Source: RGDT01 sp964630925 (GTDB taxonomy: Bacteria > Planctomycetota > Planctomycetia > Gemmatales > Gemmataceae). Taken from it: a stretch of 37,340 nt of DNA. A program made the translations under genes and the position numbers. The notes below the pieces were generated by a model, which saw only the letters and a program-made list of their open reading frames with translations, was not told the DNA's origin and searched no databases. This document shows, piece by piece, positions 36,239-37,340 of the stretch. How positions within the stretch are numbered: the first letter of the stretch is position 1; every line of letters starts with the position of its first letter. The stretch lies in assembly GCA_964630925.1 (NCBI GenBank), contig CAZVZK010000097.1, positions 1 to 37,340 on the forward strand, given 5' to 3'.

Positions 36239-36766
36239 ATGTCGCGATTCATCGTCGTGGCGGCCCTGCTGGCCGCCGCGTGGGGCCTGCTCGCCGTCAG
36301 CGAGGCCCAGGCCGGCCTCAAGGAGGAGTACATCGCCAAGGCCGCCCAGCTCGACCAGGAGGCCGCCAAACTCGAACGCCTCGGCGGCAGCACCAACCTC
36401 CAGGCCGCCAAGGTCTTCCGCCAGTACGCCGCCCAGTACCGCGCCGAGGCCGCCAAACTCGGCGGCTCCTCCTCCGGCGGGTCGTCCGGCGGCGGGCTGA
36501 CCGTCACCCGGCCCGACCCCTACTCGGCGGCCAACATGCAGGCCCGGTCCAACAGCGCCCGCGACCAGGCCCTCGCCTTCGTGCAGAAGAACTCGCGCTA
36601 CAAGTACTTCATCATCTACTACCGCCAGGCGCCCATCTACCAGGGCCAGGACTTCGGGACCAAGGTGTATTCATGGAAGTGCCAGGCCTACGAGGCCGTC
36701 CGCACCATCAACAGCCTCGCCAACAACCGCAAGCTCATCGTCAGCATGACGGCGACGAACTCCTGA
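36239..36766 (+). CDS. Small secreted coiled-coil protein of unknown function
   Basis: The protein has 175 aa. ATG 36239 follows AGAGGA; an upstream in-frame extension is rejected because it lacks a signal peptide and is Pro-rich. A signal peptide (MSRFIVVAALLAAAWGLLAV) ends with a likely cleavage after SEAQA (residue 25). Residues 27-77 form an Ala/Glu/Lys-rich coiled coil ('EEYIAKAAQLDQEAAKLERL'), then a Ser/Gly linker (about 80-91), then a compact basic, Tyr-rich domain ('SRYKYFIIYYRQAPIYQGQD') with one Cys. I do not recognise the family. It is 35 bp ahead of the next kinase gene and may be in its transcript. It may be a periplasmic or surface structural protein. Confidence 0.7.
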   Translation: MSRFIVVAALLAAAWGLLAVSEAQAGLKEEYIAKAAQLDQEAAKLERLGGSTNLQAAKVFRQYAAQYRAEAAKLGGSSSGGSSGGGLTVTRPDPYSAANMQARSNSARDQALAFVQKNSRYKYFIIYYRQAPIYQGQDFGTKVYSWKCQAYEAVRTINSLANNRKLIVSMTATNS

Positions 36767-36781
36767 CATCCGGCTTGAGCC

Positions 36782-36824
36782 CGGCCCTCCGGGGAGGCAC
36801 AATGAGTGCAGCCCCGGAGGGCCG
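36782..36824 (+). promoter_or_regulatory. 13-bp GC-rich hairpin around the kinase start codon
   Basis: The arms 36782-36794 (CGGCCCTCCGGGG) and 36812-36824 are perfectly complementary. The 17-nt loop holds part of the ribosome binding site and the ATG at 36802. The right arm contains GGAGGG, which could serve an alternative GTG start at 36829. Such a stem in mRNA should affect initiation; it could also attenuate transcription from the upstream gene. Confidence 0.55.
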
Positions 36825-37340
36825 CCCCGTGTCCGTCCCGATATCCGACCAGCCGACCCTCGGCCTCACCGAGTCCGCACCCACCCTCGCCGTCAACGGC
36901 CAGGAACGCTTCGGCGATTACCTCCTCCTCAACGAGCTGGGCCGCGGCGGCATGGGCGTCGTCTACCGCGCCCTCGAGCCCGGCCTCGGACGCCACGTCG
37001 CCATCAAGATGGTCCTCTCCCAGGCCTTCGCCGACCCCGCCGACCTCGCCCGCTTCCAGGCCGAGGCCAGCGCCGCCGCACGCCTCCAGCACCCCCACAT
37101 CGTCTCCGTCCACCGCGTCGGCTGCGAGGGCGGCCGCCACTTCTACGCCATGGACTTCATCGACGGCCACAGCCTCGCCTACCGCATCAAGGACGGCCCC
37201 CTCCCCGGCAAGCAGGCCGCCGCCTACATCGCCGCCGTCGCCCGCGCCATCCACTACGCCCACCGCCAGGGCATCCTCCACCGCGACCTCAAGCCCGCCA
37301 ACGTCCTCCTCGACAGCGACGACAGGCCGCACGTCACCGA
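36802..37340 (+). CDS. Ser/Thr protein kinase, N-terminal part (cut by window end)
   Basis: 179 complete codons are visible and the frame is open to the window end. ATG 36802 has GGGGAGG four bases upstream; GTG 36829 with GGAGGG seven bases upstream is a serious alternative giving a protein nine residues shorter. After a 36-aa N-terminal stretch the kinase domain starts: 'LNELGRGGMGVVYR' (43-56), Lys69 in 'HVAIKM', 'EAS' with Glu88 as likely salt-bridge partner, 'HRDLKPANVLLD' (160-171). It breaks off just before DFG. It differs from the other two kinases by lacking an N-terminal zinc ribbon or long helical leader. It is probably another membrane kinase, but the C-terminal part is not in the window. 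Confidence 0.92.
   Translation, partial: MSAAPEGRPVSVPISDQPTLGLTESAPTLAVNGQERFGDYLLLNELGRGGMGVVYRALEPGLGRHVAIKMVLSQAFADPADLARFQAEASAAARLQHPHIVSVHRVGCEGGRHFYAMDFIDGHSLAYRIKDGPLPGKQAAAYIAAVARAIHYAHRQGILHRDLKPANVLLDSDDRPHVT

Overview
The window looks like chromosomal DNA of a planctomycete, most likely close to Gemmata (Gemmataceae). The evidence is very high GC, long shadow ORFs on the non-coding strand, several 'GRGGMGVV' serine/threonine kinases, an ECF sigma factor coupled to such a kinase, large WD40-plus-caspase proteins, a planctomycete-type cytochrome c domain, and TIGR02996 and Uma2 family proteins. No rRNA, tRNA or CRISPR was seen. The only trace of an insertion sequence is a short IS3-like fragment.

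Layout. (1) 11-5712, minus strand: an apparent operon of orphan tssK, ECF sigma factor and membrane Ser/Thr kinase (sigma and kinase overlap by ATGA), followed by a secreted protein of unknown function. (2) 5790-8551, plus strand: a secreted cytochrome c-like protein overlapping a nucleoside-symporter-type MFS transporter. (3) 8552-8958: a convergent intergenic region full of inverted repeats, one of which recurs 20.5 kb away with compensatory stem changes. (4) 8959-21482, minus strand: five consecutive caspase-like (peptidase C14) genes plus one associated secreted protein. Two are about 1,185-residue WD40-caspases and three are short secreted forms. One short form has lost its catalytic His, another carries an EF-hand loop, and two share a nearly identical 3' tract. 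(5) 21921-23186, plus strand: a vanadium haloperoxidase-family protein with all expected vanadate ligands. (6) 23208-29242, minus strand: acyl-CoA dehydrogenase, TIGR02996 protein, GyrI-like protein, alpha/beta hydrolase, small membrane-anchored lipid-binding-like protein, linalool dehydratase/isomerase-like enzyme with a Cys-rich tail, and DsrE-like protein. The last three lie between the hydrolase gene and an exact 106-bp copy of its 3' end. (7) 29243-30359: repeats and remnants. (8) 30360-37340, mostly plus strand: a 1533-aa kinase with an N-terminal zinc ribbon and about 20 helical repeats, a Uma2 protein, a remnant of a kinase tail, a small secreted coiled-coil protein, and a third kinase cut by the window end with its start codon in a hairpin loop.

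How the genes may work together (inference). The region is dominated by signalling: three kinases, a kinase-coupled sigma factor and five caspase-like proteins, in which proteolysis and phosphorylation could be joined in envelope stress or defence-like responses. The second theme is a possible lipid or terpenoid conversion cluster (acyl-CoA dehydrogenase, Ldi-like enzyme, lipid carrier-like protein, hydrolase, DsrE-like thiol protein), whose substrate cannot be read from sequence.
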